DNA of 62,665 nt from Nocardia nova NBRC 15556. GTDB taxonomy: Bacteria > Actinomycetota > Actinomycetes > Mycobacteriales > Mycobacteriaceae. The DNA is taken from the NCBI RefSeq assembly GCF_001613005.1, contig NZ_BDBN01000059.1, positions 1 through 62,665 of the forward strand, given 5' to 3'. Positions 25,587 to 34,466 of this stretch are shown one piece after another (position 1 is the stretch's first letter; every line of letters begins with the position of its first letter). Both the position numbers and the translations under genes were made by a program. The notes under the pieces were generated by a model. It was given only the letters and a program-made list of their open reading frames with translations. It was not told the DNA's origin and searched no databases.

Positions 25587-27191
25587 ATGTCCAAACCTGT
25601 TTCGCGTGATCCGATCGCCATTGTGGGCGCCGGTCCCACCGGTCTGACAGTCGGGATCGAATTATTGTCTCGGGGGGTCGAGTGCAAGGTCTTCGAGAAG
25701 CGGCCCCGTTCCTCCGATACCTCCCGAGCGTTCACCCTTCATGCGAGGACGTTGGAGGGTTTCGCGCGGGCACGATGCGTCGAGCGCTTCCTCGAGCGCG
25801 GCATCCGACACCGAGGGATGGCTTTCCACTTTCGCGGCGTGCCCGATGTCGAGCACCTGGACTTCACGGCGCTGGAAACCCCGTATCCGATGATCCTCAT
25901 CATCGAGCAGCAGGACACCGAAGCCGCGCTGCGAGAAGAATTCCAAGCGCTCGGCGGCACAATCGAGTGGAACACCAAGCTGGAATCTGTCACCACCAGC
26001 GGGGATGGCCGCATTACCGCCGTCTTCGACCGTACTGGCAGTGGTCGTTGCCGCAGGGAGATGCATCCGGATTGGCTGGTCGGATGCGACGGGCTGCGCA
26101 GCACCGTCCGATCCCTCATGGGAATCGAGTTCGAAGGCGATGAGTACGTCGGCTTGCAGTTCCGGATGATGGACGTGCAGATCGATCGCTACCCGGTCAG
26201 CGACGACGAGATCCACTACTTCGTCGACGCGGACCACATGCTGCTCACCACGAAGCTCCCCACCGGCTACCGCGCGTTGATCAGCGACATGCGCGCCACT
26301 CCCGTGGCCAACCCGGCACCCGATCCTGTTGCCGCACAACACGGGTTTCAGCCCGTCGTCGACGACTGGCTCCCCGGCGCACATCTCGGCATCCCGACAT
26401 GGAACACCGAATATCCCATCTGGCGACGCCAAGCACGGGAGTACCGGCGCGGGCGTCTCATCCTCGCCGGCGACGCGGTACACATCGGCTCACCCGCCGC
26501 CGGACTGGGAATGAACAACTGCATTCAAGATGCACAGAACCTCGGCTGGAAACTAGCGGCAGTCGCCAGCGGGCGCGCACCGGAAACGCTGCTCGACACC
26601 TACGAAGCCGAGCGGCTTCCGATCGCCGAGCAGGTGGGCGAGGCCAGCAGCATGTTGCATCAAATCATGATGGCGCACGGCAATTCGATCGCCGAACGCC
26701 TCGAAGTAATCCGGCAGCAGCCCGGCTTCCACCACCGAGCTGCTCAACGAATCGCAGGGTTGACCCACCACTACCGCGACGTGATCACCCCGCCGCCGGG
26801 GCTGCCGCGACTCGACGGTCTCACCGCTGGCGACCGCGCCCCGGACATTCTCGTGACGCCGGCGACCGGCGTGCACGAGCTGCTTTCTCATCCCGACTAC
26901 ACCCTCCTGGTGCTGCATCGACGCCGGGACTCGACAGTCGCCACCGATGTCGCCGAGGCCACCTCGCCCTATCGCCATCTGCTGCGAACCACAGTGATCA
27001 CCGCACCCGAACTACGGCCTGACGCTGCCGCCGGCGCCCTGGTCGCGCACGATGCCCGAGTACACGACCGATACGGCCACCCCGCCGACGACACACTGTG
27101 CCTGATCCGACCGGACGGCCATATCGCGCTGCGATTCCCCGCTCGCCAGGACCTGCTCGCCACCGCCCTCAAAGAGGCGATGCTGACATGA
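25587..27191 (+). CDS. FAD-dependent aromatic/polyketide monooxygenase
   Basis: The 534-residue protein is taken from ATG 25587 with GAAGGG upstream. It has the N-terminal FAD motif AIVGAGPTGLT (11-21), DWLVGCDGLRSTVR (the DG motif, about 165-178) and RLILAGDAVHIGSPAAGLGMN (the GD motif, about 289-309). A C-terminal thioredoxin-like domain (about 410-534) is typical of the PheA/TfdB-RdmE group of class A flavoprotein hydroxylases, which hydroxylate phenols or polyketide aromatics with NAD(P)H and O2. The stop overlaps the next start by 4 nt. It probably acts in a pathway with the P450 and the methyltransferase. Confidence 0.92.
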   Translation: MSKPVSRDPIAIVGAGPTGLTVGIELLSRGVECKVFEKRPRSSDTSRAFTLHARTLEGFARARCVERFLERGIRHRGMAFHFRGVPDVEHLDFTALETPYPMILIIEQQDTEAALREEFQALGGTIEWNTKLESVTTSGDGRITAVFDRTGSGRCRREMHPDWLVGCDGLRSTVRSLMGIEFEGDEYVGLQFRMMDVQIDRYPVSDDEIHYFVDADHMLLTTKLPTGYRALISDMRATPVANPAPDPVAAQHGFQPVVDDWLPGAHLGIPTWNTEYPIWRRQAREYRRGRLILAGDAVHIGSPAAGLGMNNCIQDAQNLGWKLAAVASGRAPETLLDTYEAERLPIAEQVGEASSMLHQIMMAHGNSIAERLEVIRQQPGFHHRAAQRIAGLTHHYRDVITPPPGLPRLDGLTAGDRAPDILVTPATGVHELLSHPDYTLLVLHRRRDSTVATDVAEATSPYRHLLRTTVITAPELRPDAAAGALVAHDARVHDRYGHPADDTLCLIRPDGHIALRFPARQDLLATALKEAMLT

Positions 27192-27811
27192 TCACACATG
27201 TCGAGCCTTGCACCCCCGCGCCCGGAGGCTCGCGCAACATCGACGCACCTGCCACGCCAATCGAACACGGTTACTCCGATGCGCAAACGGCCGACCTGAT
27301 CCGGTCGTGCGCCCCGCCGCACCCGCAGCCGCTGCGGGCCCTCAGAGCCCGACGGTCGCACCCAGTCGTGATCGGGCTGATTCGGCCGGATCTGCATGCA
27401 TGCAGGAACCAGGCGATCGCGAGCGCGGTTACCTCGGCCGACCTTCACGCCATCCAAGCGACCGCGGACCAGTACCAGTGGCGGGTAGCCGACATGCTGC
27501 GTCTCCAACCGGGAGGCGACACCGACAGCACCGATCCCGTCGAGTGCCTGCTGGGCCGGGTACGCAGCCGGGGCGCCGACGCGGTGATCGTTCCATGCCG
27601 TCTCCACCTCCAAGCCGGTGATCTTCGGGAGCGCGACGGCTTGGAGGCGGTGCGCCGCGAGTGTGCAGTCGTCACCTTGTCCCCTGCGCAAGTGTGGCCC
27701 TGCACCACCGGTTTCGCCCCCGTCTTCGGCACAGCCGATGCCACCGGGACGGCGTCCAGCTCCTCAGCTCCACGGCACAGAGCCTGCACGTGGTCAGTGG
27801 AACTGTGGTGA
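27188..27811 (+). CDS. Uncharacterised protein, resolvase-like fold possible
   Basis: ATG 27188 overlaps the monooxygenase stop by 4 nt. The 207-residue product has a disordered first 55 residues and then an alpha/beta segment: HPVVIGLIRPDLHACRNQAI, QYQWRVADMLRL, DPVECLLGRVRSRGADAVIVP. The order of strand, Arg-rich helix, 'dpv..ll..v...gadavvvp' and final strand recalls the N-terminal domain of serine resolvases. The catalytic Ser expected after the first strand is replaced by Pro-Asp and the DNA-binding part is absent. It would then be a non-recombinase regulator. This resemblance is by eye only. Confidence 0.6.
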   Translation: MITHVEPCTPAPGGSRNIDAPATPIEHGYSDAQTADLIRSCAPPHPQPLRALRARRSHPVVIGLIRPDLHACRNQAIASAVTSADLHAIQATADQYQWRVADMLRLQPGGDTDSTDPVECLLGRVRSRGADAVIVPCRLHLQAGDLRERDGLEAVRRECAVVTLSPAQVWPCTTGFAPVFGTADATGTASSSSAPRHRACTWSVELW

Positions 27812-28143
27812 TCGCGATGTCAGGGTGGCAGGTGGTGTCGGCGGTCGCCGCGATTCTCGCGACGATCAGCCCGGTGTTCCTCGGCCTCGCTTGGGCATCG
27901 ACCACGAAAACCGAAACACTGTCCCGAGCACCTATCGAGCCGAAAGCGACTGCATACCAATCCAGTTTGCCGCACATTCTGAGCCATGCCGCCCCGAATC
28001 ACAGACTTACGACGGCAGAGGCGGGGTCCGCAGTCCGCCTGCACCGATCCTGCAGTTGCGACGACTGCTTCTGCAAAGCAGCCGCCTACCACGTACTGGT
28101 GGCGGCCGGCAAGGTCCGGCCGGCCCGCAAGGCGTTGCTATGA
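27808..28143 (+). CDS. Small membrane protein with Cys-rich H-x2-C-x4-C-x2-K module
   Basis: A GTG at 27808 overlaps the previous stop by 4 nt; an ATG three codons later is the alternative. The 111-residue product has one hydrophobic segment near the start (VVSAVAAILATISPVFLGLAW) and a polar middle. It ends with HRSCSCDDCFCKAAAYHVLV followed by GKVRP. The C-terminal module matches the end of the protein at 17539-17931 in the spacing of His, Cys, Cys, Lys, Ala, Leu and Pro, with two extra cysteines here. It is the third gene of the monooxygenase operon. Metal or redox function is inference. Confidence 0.6.
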   Translation: MIAMSGWQVVSAVAAILATISPVFLGLAWASTTKTETLSRAPIEPKATAYQSSLPHILSHAAPNHRLTTAEAGSAVRLHRSCSCDDCFCKAAAYHVLVAAGKVRPARKALL

Positions 28144-28323
28144 GGCTCGCACCGTGGGTGCCCTGGAACTACTGCGGGCCAACGAGATTCACAACGAGAT
28201 CAGACAGGTACGAAGAAGGACTCCCACCGTTGTCACGGAGCGGAACCCCGGGGTGTGCTCCAGCTCGCCACCGTCATTCACCGCCGTTGGAGCCGATTCA
28301 GCAACAAGAGGAGAGCCTGGCAC

Positions 28324-29379
28324 ATGTCCAGAGCAATGGCAGAGGCGATCGGTCCAGGCGGGGGCAGGAAGGCTTGCAGCGAACCGCTCCGGGCAGGCCG
28401 TGACGTGCGTCGGGTTGGAACGGGAGATCGGAACCGGGCACCGTGGGCGGAGGATGGGCCATGGCGAGGCAGAGGCCAGCCACCGACCCGGGAGGGCATA
28501 ACGCCATATCTCACCAGCAGCGGCCTGCAATTGTCACCGGAGAACCCAGGACTCGAGCCCTCCGCACCCCGTCGCCCGGTAACGCAGGACGACCGGCTCG
28601 ACGTTGCGAGCGGCCGGCTCGGCGAGGCCGCGTTGGATCGCGTCGTCGCCGCGGAACTCGAGGAACACAGGGTCTATCACGGCTTCGCGACATTGGGACG
28701 CCAGATCACACAATCGGAACTGGCGGAACACACGTCAATGTCCAAAGACCACATCGGCAAAATGCTGCGCGGGCAGCGACCGGTGTACGTGCGAACGCTG
28801 GGGGCCCTCGCCGCGCCACTCGGGCTGCCCACCGAGGTGTACGACCATCTCCGTGAGCTGATCCTACGCAACGAGGACCCTGTACAGACTGTGCCCGACT
28901 CGGGCCCGCCTCCCACCCATATGCGGGAAGTTTTGGCTGCCCTCCAGTACCCTGCAATGTTGCTGGCACCCGGACTATTCGACGTCCACATGCTCAACGA
29001 GGCTGCGACACAGATGCTTCCGCGACTCGATGAAGCAGGCAACCTGCTCCGGTGGCTCTTCTGCGATCCGATAGCGCGGACGGTGTTCGGGGGCGACACA
29101 TGGCACCTGGTGGCGACAGTATGCAGCTACGCCCTGCACTACCTTTCACGCGGCATCGTGCCCGAGCCAGCACGAGCCAACCTGATTGCCGAGCTGTCCA
29201 AAGCACCAGAGTTTGCGCGAATGTGGGCCGCGCGCATCGAAGGCGCGCTGTTCCCGCTCCGCGTGGCCATCGCCGATCCGAACCAACCCTCTCAAATCAG
29301 AACGATGACCCTCACCGCCTCGACCCCATGGCGGGCACCAGCAAACCACTTGCAGGTGTCCCTAATCCCGTGCAAGTGA
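28324..29379 (+). CDS. XRE regulator with MmyB-like ligand-binding domain (copy 3)
   Basis: The reading frame ends at 29379; the start is uncertain. ATG 28324 follows AGGAG at a long spacing of 11 bases and is used here, giving 351 residues. The first 95 are low-complexity, so the real start may be later. The helix-turn-helix is at about residues 115-165 (QITQSELAEHTSMSKDHIGKML). The ligand-binding domain follows at about 200-350, recognised by YPAMLLAPGLFDVHMLNEAA, GNLLRWLFCDP, EFARMWAARIEG and the closing LQVSL. It follows the monooxygenase operon in the same direction and probably regulates it or the next cluster. It belongs to the same family as the two regulators around the BVMO. Confidence 0.75.
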   Translation: MSRAMAEAIGPGGGRKACSEPLRAGRDVRRVGTGDRNRAPWAEDGPWRGRGQPPTREGITPYLTSSGLQLSPENPGLEPSAPRRPVTQDDRLDVASGRLGEAALDRVVAAELEEHRVYHGFATLGRQITQSELAEHTSMSKDHIGKMLRGQRPVYVRTLGALAAPLGLPTEVYDHLRELILRNEDPVQTVPDSGPPPTHMREVLAALQYPAMLLAPGLFDVHMLNEAATQMLPRLDEAGNLLRWLFCDPIARTVFGGDTWHLVATVCSYALHYLSRGIVPEPARANLIAELSKAPEFARMWAARIEGALFPLRVAIADPNQPSQIRTMTLTASTPWRAPANHLQVSLIPCK

Positions 29380-29624
29380 GACTCCGTGAAACGACTGGAG
29401 GTGCCTCCCCTCCACGGCTACCGCGACAATCTGCATCGTTCTCGATCAGAGGCACTACCGCGCGCTTCCGACCGGCGGCGAGCTCGGTGGGGTAGAAGGG
29501 ATGCGCGAGGACCGTGATGACAAGCACTGATGCTGCGAAGCTAACGCATCCGAGGTCCTCGGATACCCCGACGACTACGAATTGATGCCCAACAGGTCAA
29601 GGCGGTCCGTCGCAAGCTGGCGAG

Positions 29625-29945
29625 GTGGAATCGAAGGGTTTCGTCACGATCAGGCGGACCGTCGAGTACGGAAACATCTACGGCCCGGTGAAAGTGACTA
29701 CGACATTGCTGCATACGGATCTTCATGCGGGACAATATTCCGGTGCGTTCAGTCGGCACGGTGATGGTGGTGGACTGTCGTGGCCGTGCATGGGTGCGGG
29801 GGTGGATCTGGTGTTCCTGACGGCCGTCTTGGCCCGGCATGGGGGCGATCCCGAACCGATCCTGGGCTCGCACGCCCTCACTCGGGACGTCGATCCTGAT
29901 GCGGTCTCTGCGGTGGTGTGTGTTGCCGGGGTGCTGGATCCGTGA
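29625..29945 (+). CDS. Uncharacterised 106-residue protein
   Basis: A GTG at 29625 after GGCGAG opens a frame of mixed, protein-like composition: an aromatic start (FVTIRRTVEYGNIYGPVKVT), a His/Gly-rich middle with two HxD-like dipeptides, a hydrophobic GAGVDLVFLTAVLARH and an acidic tail. No family is recognised. It lies 103 bases before the oxygenase gene in the same direction and could be the first gene of that operon. Confidence 0.4.
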   Translation: MESKGFVTIRRTVEYGNIYGPVKVTTTLLHTDLHAGQYSGAFSRHGDGGGLSWPCMGAGVDLVFLTAVLARHGGDPEPILGSHALTRDVDPDAVSAVVCVAGVLDP

Positions 29946-30048
29946 GAGCTGTCGGTCTGGAGGTTTCGCAGTCGGCGGCCCTGCGCCGGCACCGCCTCGA
30001 GTCAGGGCGTGCGACGGGTGCGTGGTTACAGCGGCGGGTCGGTGGGAA

Positions 30049-30801
30049 GTGACAGCAGCAGCGTGTTCCGCTACGGCCGATGGATTCGAACTGGATCATG
30101 AAGCCAGGTATGCGCAGCGGATTGCCGCCGCGCAGAAAGACTTCGAGCGGCACGGTGCCGCGTTGGTGTCGTGGCTGTTTCCTGCGTCAGTTCGGTATGC
30201 GGTTGCATCTGAGGCGATCGAGTTGGCGGAGCGGTTGAGTGTGCGCCGGGATCTGGCGTTCGCCGAGACAGATTTCACGCCGCGCCGGATGAGGAACGTG
30301 ACGCGAGCACAGATCGCTGAGAACGGAATTGCCATCCAGCAGGCTTATGAGTCACCCGAGGTCGCCGAGGCTGTGGCTGCGGTGGCAGGTCAGCCAGTGT
30401 ATGCATGCCCCTACGAGCCGGAACAGTTCGTAGTCACCCAGCTGGATCGGCCTGGTGATACGCATGGCTGGCACTGGGACGATTACAGTTTCGCGCTGGT
30501 TTGGGTAGCCGAATGCCCGAACACCGTCGATGGCGGATTCGTCGAGTGCGTCCCGGACACGGTGTGGGATAAGCGGCGGCCAGCAATCGAGCAGGTACTT
30601 CGTGATCGCACGGTGCACCAGCTAGAGGCAGGTACGGGTCAGGTCTATCTCATGCGGGCGAGTACGACATTGCATGGAGTGCACCCGATTCGGCGGGGCC
30701 GCAGGACGATTGTGAACATGGCGTTCGCGACGGAGGATGAATTGTGTCGGCCGGTGTCGCACGAGACGATGGACGCACTGTGGTCCGGGCCTGGGGATTG
30801 A
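30049..30801 (+). CDS. 2-Oxoglutarate/Fe(II) oxygenase of BesD/HalD type with intact HxD
   Basis: The start is taken at GTG 30049 after GGTGGGAA, giving 250 residues. The iron site reads HGWHWDDYSFALVW with His142-x-Asp144. The distal His is at about 209 in TTLHGVHPI, 67 residues later, and Arg218/219 follows as the likely 2OG-carboxylate ligand. Length and spacing resemble the BesD/HalD group of free-amino-acid halogenases, often annotated ArpA. In halogenases the Asp of HxD is replaced by Gly; here Asp is present, so hydroxylation, not chlorination, is expected. The substrate is unknown, possibly an amino acid or peptide side chain. It is the first enzyme of a coupled operon with a hydrolase and an acyltransferase. 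Confidence 0.8.
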   Translation: MTAAACSATADGFELDHEARYAQRIAAAQKDFERHGAALVSWLFPASVRYAVASEAIELAERLSVRRDLAFAETDFTPRRMRNVTRAQIAENGIAIQQAYESPEVAEAVAAVAGQPVYACPYEPEQFVVTQLDRPGDTHGWHWDDYSFALVWVAECPNTVDGGFVECVPDTVWDKRRPAIEQVLRDRTVHQLEAGTGQVYLMRASTTLHGVHPIRRGRRTIVNMAFATEDELCRPVSHETMDALWSGPGD

Positions 30802-30818
30802 GCGGAGGAAGCGTACCG

Positions 30819-31607
30819 GTGGAGAGAACCACGTTGGAATCAGTGGACGGTGTCCCACTCGCCGCGGCAGTCCACAGGGCAAACGGCTCATCCCAGGGGA
30901 CAGTGCTACTGGTACACGGGATCACCGTGGATATGGACGAGGGCGGCGACATGTTCGTCCGCCTGGCCGAGCGGTTGACCGCTGCAGGGTTCGATGTCGT
31001 GCGGTTTTCGTTCCGAGGTCATGGAGACAGCGGTGGGACGCAACGCGGAGTGACCATTGCCGGGGAGTGCCTGGATCTGGAGGCCGTAGTGCGATTTCTC
31101 CGGGATCGGTTCCCGGGTCGGTTTTCGGTCGTGGCGGCCAGTTTCGGCGCCGTGTCTACGGTGTTGTCGCTGCCGTGGCTGGGTGAAGAGCTCGATCGGC
31201 TCGTGCTGTGGAATCCGGTTCTTGACCTGCGGCATACGTTCTTGGAGCCGGAGTTGGCGTGGGGCAAAGAGAATTTCGGTGCGGCGCAGCGCAGGCTGTT
31301 GCATGACACCGGGGTTTTGGTCGTCGACGGGGCATTCGAGCTCGGCCGTGTGTTGTTCTGCGAGTTCGCCCACTACGACCCCTTGGCGCAATTCCTCGAC
31401 AGCACGGTGCCTTCGTTGATCGTGCACGGAGACCGTGACACCGCGGTCTCCTATCAGGTGTCCGCAAGGGCCGCAACGGCCCGGCCGAACACGACGCTGC
31501 ACACTATCGCTGGCTCGGATCACGGTTTCGATTCGCGCGAACGCGAAGATCAGGCGATTTCGGAGACGGTTGACTGGCTGGTCAAGCAGGCCGTACCCGC
31601 CTCGTGA
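30819..31607 (+). CDS. Alpha/beta hydrolase
   Basis: GTG 30819, 17 bases after the oxygenase stop and behind GGAGGA, begins a 262-residue single-domain protein. The oxyanion region is LLVHGITVDMDEGG, the nucleophile elbow is VAASFGAVS (Ser with Ala in place of the first Gly), the acid is in IVHGDRDTAV and the base in GSDHGFDS. The fold is complete with a short cap. It probably acts as an esterase, thioesterase or peptidase on a pathway intermediate. The stop overlaps the next start by 4 nt (GTGA). Confidence 0.88.
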   Translation: MERTTLESVDGVPLAAAVHRANGSSQGTVLLVHGITVDMDEGGDMFVRLAERLTAAGFDVVRFSFRGHGDSGGTQRGVTIAGECLDLEAVVRFLRDRFPGRFSVVAASFGAVSTVLSLPWLGEELDRLVLWNPVLDLRHTFLEPELAWGKENFGAAQRRLLHDTGVLVVDGAFELGRVLFCEFAHYDPLAQFLDSTVPSLIVHGDRDTAVSYQVSARAATARPNTTLHTIAGSDHGFDSREREDQAISETVDWLVKQAVPAS

Positions 31608-32266
31608 CACCCGAGGATCTGTATGGGCCGACGCGGCTCGGTGATGGCGTGATCATCGGCGAGCACTGCGTTCTGGGCTACCCGAAGGAAGCGCGGCTCC
31701 ACGAAGCCCGCCGTGGGCAGCGTTCGCCGGGTGCTCCTGTGGTGCTCGGAGATCGCAGTTTGCTGTTCAATCAGGTCATCGTCCAGGAGGGCACCGTCCT
31801 GGGCACCGATTGCGTGGTGGAAGACCGGGCACGGATCGGGTACGGGTGTGTCATCGGCGACCGGACTCGTATTGTCCACGGCGCCTATATCTGTGATCGC
31901 GTCACGATCGGCGCCGACGCGTGTGTCGCTGGGTTCGTGTGCGATGCGACGGTGATCGGCGACCGAGCAACCGTCATGGGGGAGTTGGTCCACGAATACA
32001 CGAGTCCGCATCTGGGCTGGTGGGGGGTGGATGAAGAGCCGCCCGTGGTCGAGCCGGATTCGGTGGTCGGATTCGGTGCGCGGGTGGTCGGTGGTGTTCG
32101 GATCGGGTCTCGCAGCTACGTTGCGGCCGGCGCGGTCGTGACCAAGAACGTGCCGAGTGAGCACGTCGTCACCGGTGTCAATGTCCACACGCCGGTCGGC
32201 GAGTGGCCCGGCAAGCGGCTGCGGTCTCTGATCGAACACTGGACAATGTCGCGACCCATTCGGTGA
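31604..32266 (+). CDS. Left-handed beta-helix (hexapeptide) acyltransferase
   Basis: The 220-residue protein starts at GTG 31604 overlapping the hydrolase stop. It shows many hexapeptide repeats of the [LIV]-G-x4 type: LGDGVIIGEHCVLG, VIVQEGTVLGTDCVVED, IGYGCVIGDRTRI and FGARVVGGVRIGSRSYVAAGAVVTKNVP. This is the WbbJ/acetyltransferase LbH fold, which forms trimers and transfers acetyl or other acyl groups from CoA to sugar or amine acceptors. A loop with HEYTSPHLGWWG interrupts the helix and may carry the catalytic His. In this cluster it could acylate a sugar or an amino group of the final product. Confidence 0.9.
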   Translation: MTPEDLYGPTRLGDGVIIGEHCVLGYPKEARLHEARRGQRSPGAPVVLGDRSLLFNQVIVQEGTVLGTDCVVEDRARIGYGCVIGDRTRIVHGAYICDRVTIGADACVAGFVCDATVIGDRATVMGELVHEYTSPHLGWWGVDEEPPVVEPDSVVGFGARVVGGVRIGSRSYVAAGAVVTKNVPSEHVVTGVNVHTPVGEWPGKRLRSLIEHWTMSRPIR

Positions 32267-32278
32267 TCGAGCTGCGAG

Positions 32279-33013
32279 TCAGCACTGGATGAAGTCGGAA
32301 TCCTCGGTGTCGCTCCCGCCGTCGTCCTTCGGGCGCTGTGTGACCAGCGGCGGATCGAAGGCGAGTGCGGTGATCCGCGGTGTGAATCGTGCCCGCAGGT
32401 CAGGTCGTGGGTGCGGGGTGTAGAGGGCGGGTAGGAACTCGTCGACCGGCACGATCGCGTCGGTGAGTTCGGCGGACAGCGCGGCGCGCAGGCCCCTGCG
32501 GGTGAGCAGATAGGCGTAGCTGCAGTGGCTGTATCCGGGCTGGACGATCCCGGGAGCCAGAGTTGGTGTGTCCGGCCGGAGCTGGTCGCGCCCGAGGTAC
32601 AGCAGGTCGAACTCGACATCGAGTTCGGTGATCAGGTTCAGGGTCCGGAGAAGGCGTGGTGTGAATTCGGGTGTGAGTGTTGCGTCGTCTTCGAGGATCA
32701 GGATGTACGGTGCCGTGGTGTTTTCCTCGGCGTGGTTCCAGCATGCAAGATGAGCGAGGGCGCAGCCTATTTCACCGTATTTGAGAGGTCGATTCCACCA
32801 CGGGTTGTCGGTTTCGATCTGCCATTCGAACAGCTTGATTCCGAGGGCCTGAAGGTTGCTGATGGCGAGTTGCCGGCCGTCGATGACCACGTCGAGGTCC
32901 GAGGTGTAGGTGACCGGCATTGTGGCCGGTAGGCGCGCTTCGATCCACGCTCGGCGGTCCTTCCGGCGTGGCAGATTCACGACGTAGGTTGCGAGGTCGT
33001 CCAGGTCCGTCAC
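32279..33013 (-). CDS. GT25-family glycosyltransferase
   Basis: The 244-residue protein begins with YVVNLPRRKDRRAWIEARLP, the N-terminal signature of glycosyltransferase family 25. It continues with KYGEIGCALAHLACWNHA and ILILEDDATLTPEF, in which E-D-D is the nucleotide-sugar metal site. Family members add galactose or glucose to lipooligosaccharide or to hydroxylysine of proteins (collagen galactosyltransferases share the fold). The start overlaps the stop of the upstream gene by 4 nt. It is convergent with the acyltransferase gene, 12 bases apart. With a 2OG oxygenase nearby, hydroxylation followed by glycosylation of a peptide is an attractive possibility. Confidence 0.9.
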   Translation of the reverse strand: MTDLDDLATYVVNLPRRKDRRAWIEARLPATMPVTYTSDLDVVIDGRQLAISNLQALGIKLFEWQIETDNPWWNRPLKYGEIGCALAHLACWNHAEENTTAPYILILEDDATLTPEFTPRLLRTLNLITELDVEFDLLYLGRDQLRPDTPTLAPGIVQPGYSHCSYAYLLTRRGLRAALSAELTDAIVPVDEFLPALYTPHPRPDLRARFTPRITALAFDPPLVTQRPKDDGGSDTEDSDFIQC

Positions 33014-34224
33014 ACCGAATTCCCTTGGGAGAAGCGGTGATGGCAGGTGAAACGCTTGGTGTTGTCGATCACGACTCCCCAGTTCGCACCGTGAGGGCGG
33101 GACATGAGCAGCAGGGGCTCCATGACAGTCAGGTCGGCGACGTCGGTGATGCCGCCGACGCGGCGTGCTTCGGTGACGACGACGAAGTCATCCTGACCGA
33201 CGTGGTCGGCGAGGTATTCGACATTGGTAGGTCCTCGTCGTGGATCGAGTAGAGCGCGGGCTGCGCCGAGTACCCCGAGGGTGAGGCAACCTCCCAGCAG
33301 GAATGCGGTGGTTCCCTGCACGGTGAGCCGGGTAAGGACGGCGAGATCTTCGATCAGTTCGCCACGCGGTGTCCACCGTGGAGCCATAGAGAGATTGTCC
33401 AATTCCGGTACGACGAGCGGATCGTCCTCGCCGAGCGGATGCGCCTCGAAGTGGAAGGGTAACTGCGGGAGGAACTCCCGGTACTTGGCGTTCCACGGTG
33501 GGCCGCCGATCACCACGAGAACCTCGACCTGGGTGTCGAAGTATTCCGAGGGTGCGAAGTCGCGCACAACCGTTGCGGGAGCGAGTTGGGCGAGTTGTGT
33601 GCGGACGAAGATCAATGTGTCCAGGTCAGCGAACTTGGCGTACCGCAGGTAGTTCCGATCCTGGGGCGACGCGTACTCGGGACGTTCATCCAGGGGGATT
33701 TCGGAGCAGACGATGTCGACGCCACCACTGGGACGCAGGCCCCAGAACCGGCGCACCGCATCGGCAGAGTCCTGTTTGTCGGTCTGGCCGGGGTGATTCT
33801 GGCTGCGGTTTATCGCCTGCGCGTCGTCGGGTGCCGACGGGAGCGTCACCAGGAGATAGGCCAGTGTGTCGAGCGCGTGGTCGGAACGGCGGCGCACGGT
33901 CTTGACCGCGCATTTGAGGTGCTGGGCAAGGGATTCTTGGCGCTCGGTGAGCGTTGGGTAGCTGTGTTCGGGACGAACATTGAAATCCACTTCGGCATGG
34001 ATGCGCTCGACATCGACGAGCTGCCCGATTGCCTGACGAAGGACGGCGGCGAGACGTTCGACCTGTTCGGCCGAGCCCGGCTCGATGTGGGACTCGCGGC
34101 ACAGATGTGCTTGCACGGGTTCGTCGATGACGGTGAGCAGTGCTGTAGGCCGCGCCAAGCCGAGTCCGCGGCGCACCCGTCTCAAGCTGTCCTTCACCTG
34201 GTCGATAGAGGGCGGCGCCAGCAT
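33010..34224 (-). CDS. HTH-containing protein with VVIGGP sensor-like domain
   Basis: The 404-residue product starts at ATG 34224. Residues about 85-125 (TLTERQESLAQHLKCAVKTV) form a helix-turn-helix-like segment of the type found before a conserved actinobacterial C-terminal domain. That domain (about 200-390) has DLDTLIFVRTQLAQLAPATVV, VEVLVVIGGPPWN, LPFHFEAHP, LGGCLTLGVLGAA and a final core with FVVVTEAR. The domain occurs in many uncharacterised actinobacterial regulators or effectors. The gene is divergent from the precursor-peptide operon and translationally coupled to the glycosyltransferase. A cluster regulator or sensor is plausible but unproven. Confidence 0.6.
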   Translation of the reverse strand: MLAPPSIDQVKDSLRRVRRGLGLARPTALLTVIDEPVQAHLCRESHIEPGSAEQVERLAAVLRQAIGQLVDVERIHAEVDFNVRPEHSYPTLTERQESLAQHLKCAVKTVRRRSDHALDTLAYLLVTLPSAPDDAQAINRSQNHPGQTDKQDSADAVRRFWGLRPSGGVDIVCSEIPLDERPEYASPQDRNYLRYAKFADLDTLIFVRTQLAQLAPATVVRDFAPSEYFDTQVEVLVVIGGPPWNAKYREFLPQLPFHFEAHPLGEDDPLVVPELDNLSMAPRWTPRGELIEDLAVLTRLTVQGTTAFLLGGCLTLGVLGAARALLDPRRGPTNVEYLADHVGQDDFVVVTEARRVGGITDVADLTVMEPLLLMSRPHGANWGVVIDNTKRFTCHHRFSQGNSV

Positions 34225-34466
34225 CTGTCCACCTTATGTCCAGCGAAAGCGAATGCGACAGTGGGTTTTCCGGTCGGTCGTACTGCCTGTGTCCAGAAAA
34301 TGTCCACTCCAGCCGAGGGTGTCCAGAAACTCGGGAGGCAGCAGGGATAGCACCCAAGGCTCAGTAGACAGACACTCGAATCGTGGCTGATCGAAAATCT
34401 GTTCGGAATCAACAGGATTCGTGCATTTCAGCCGCCATTCCAGGAGACCGACCGAAGGGAAGAGAT

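Noticed and set aside
30049..30801. Radical or amino-acid halogenase call for the oxygenase
   Set aside because: The iron motif keeps Asp (His142-Trp-Asp144). Halogenases of this group have Gly at that position to leave room for chloride.
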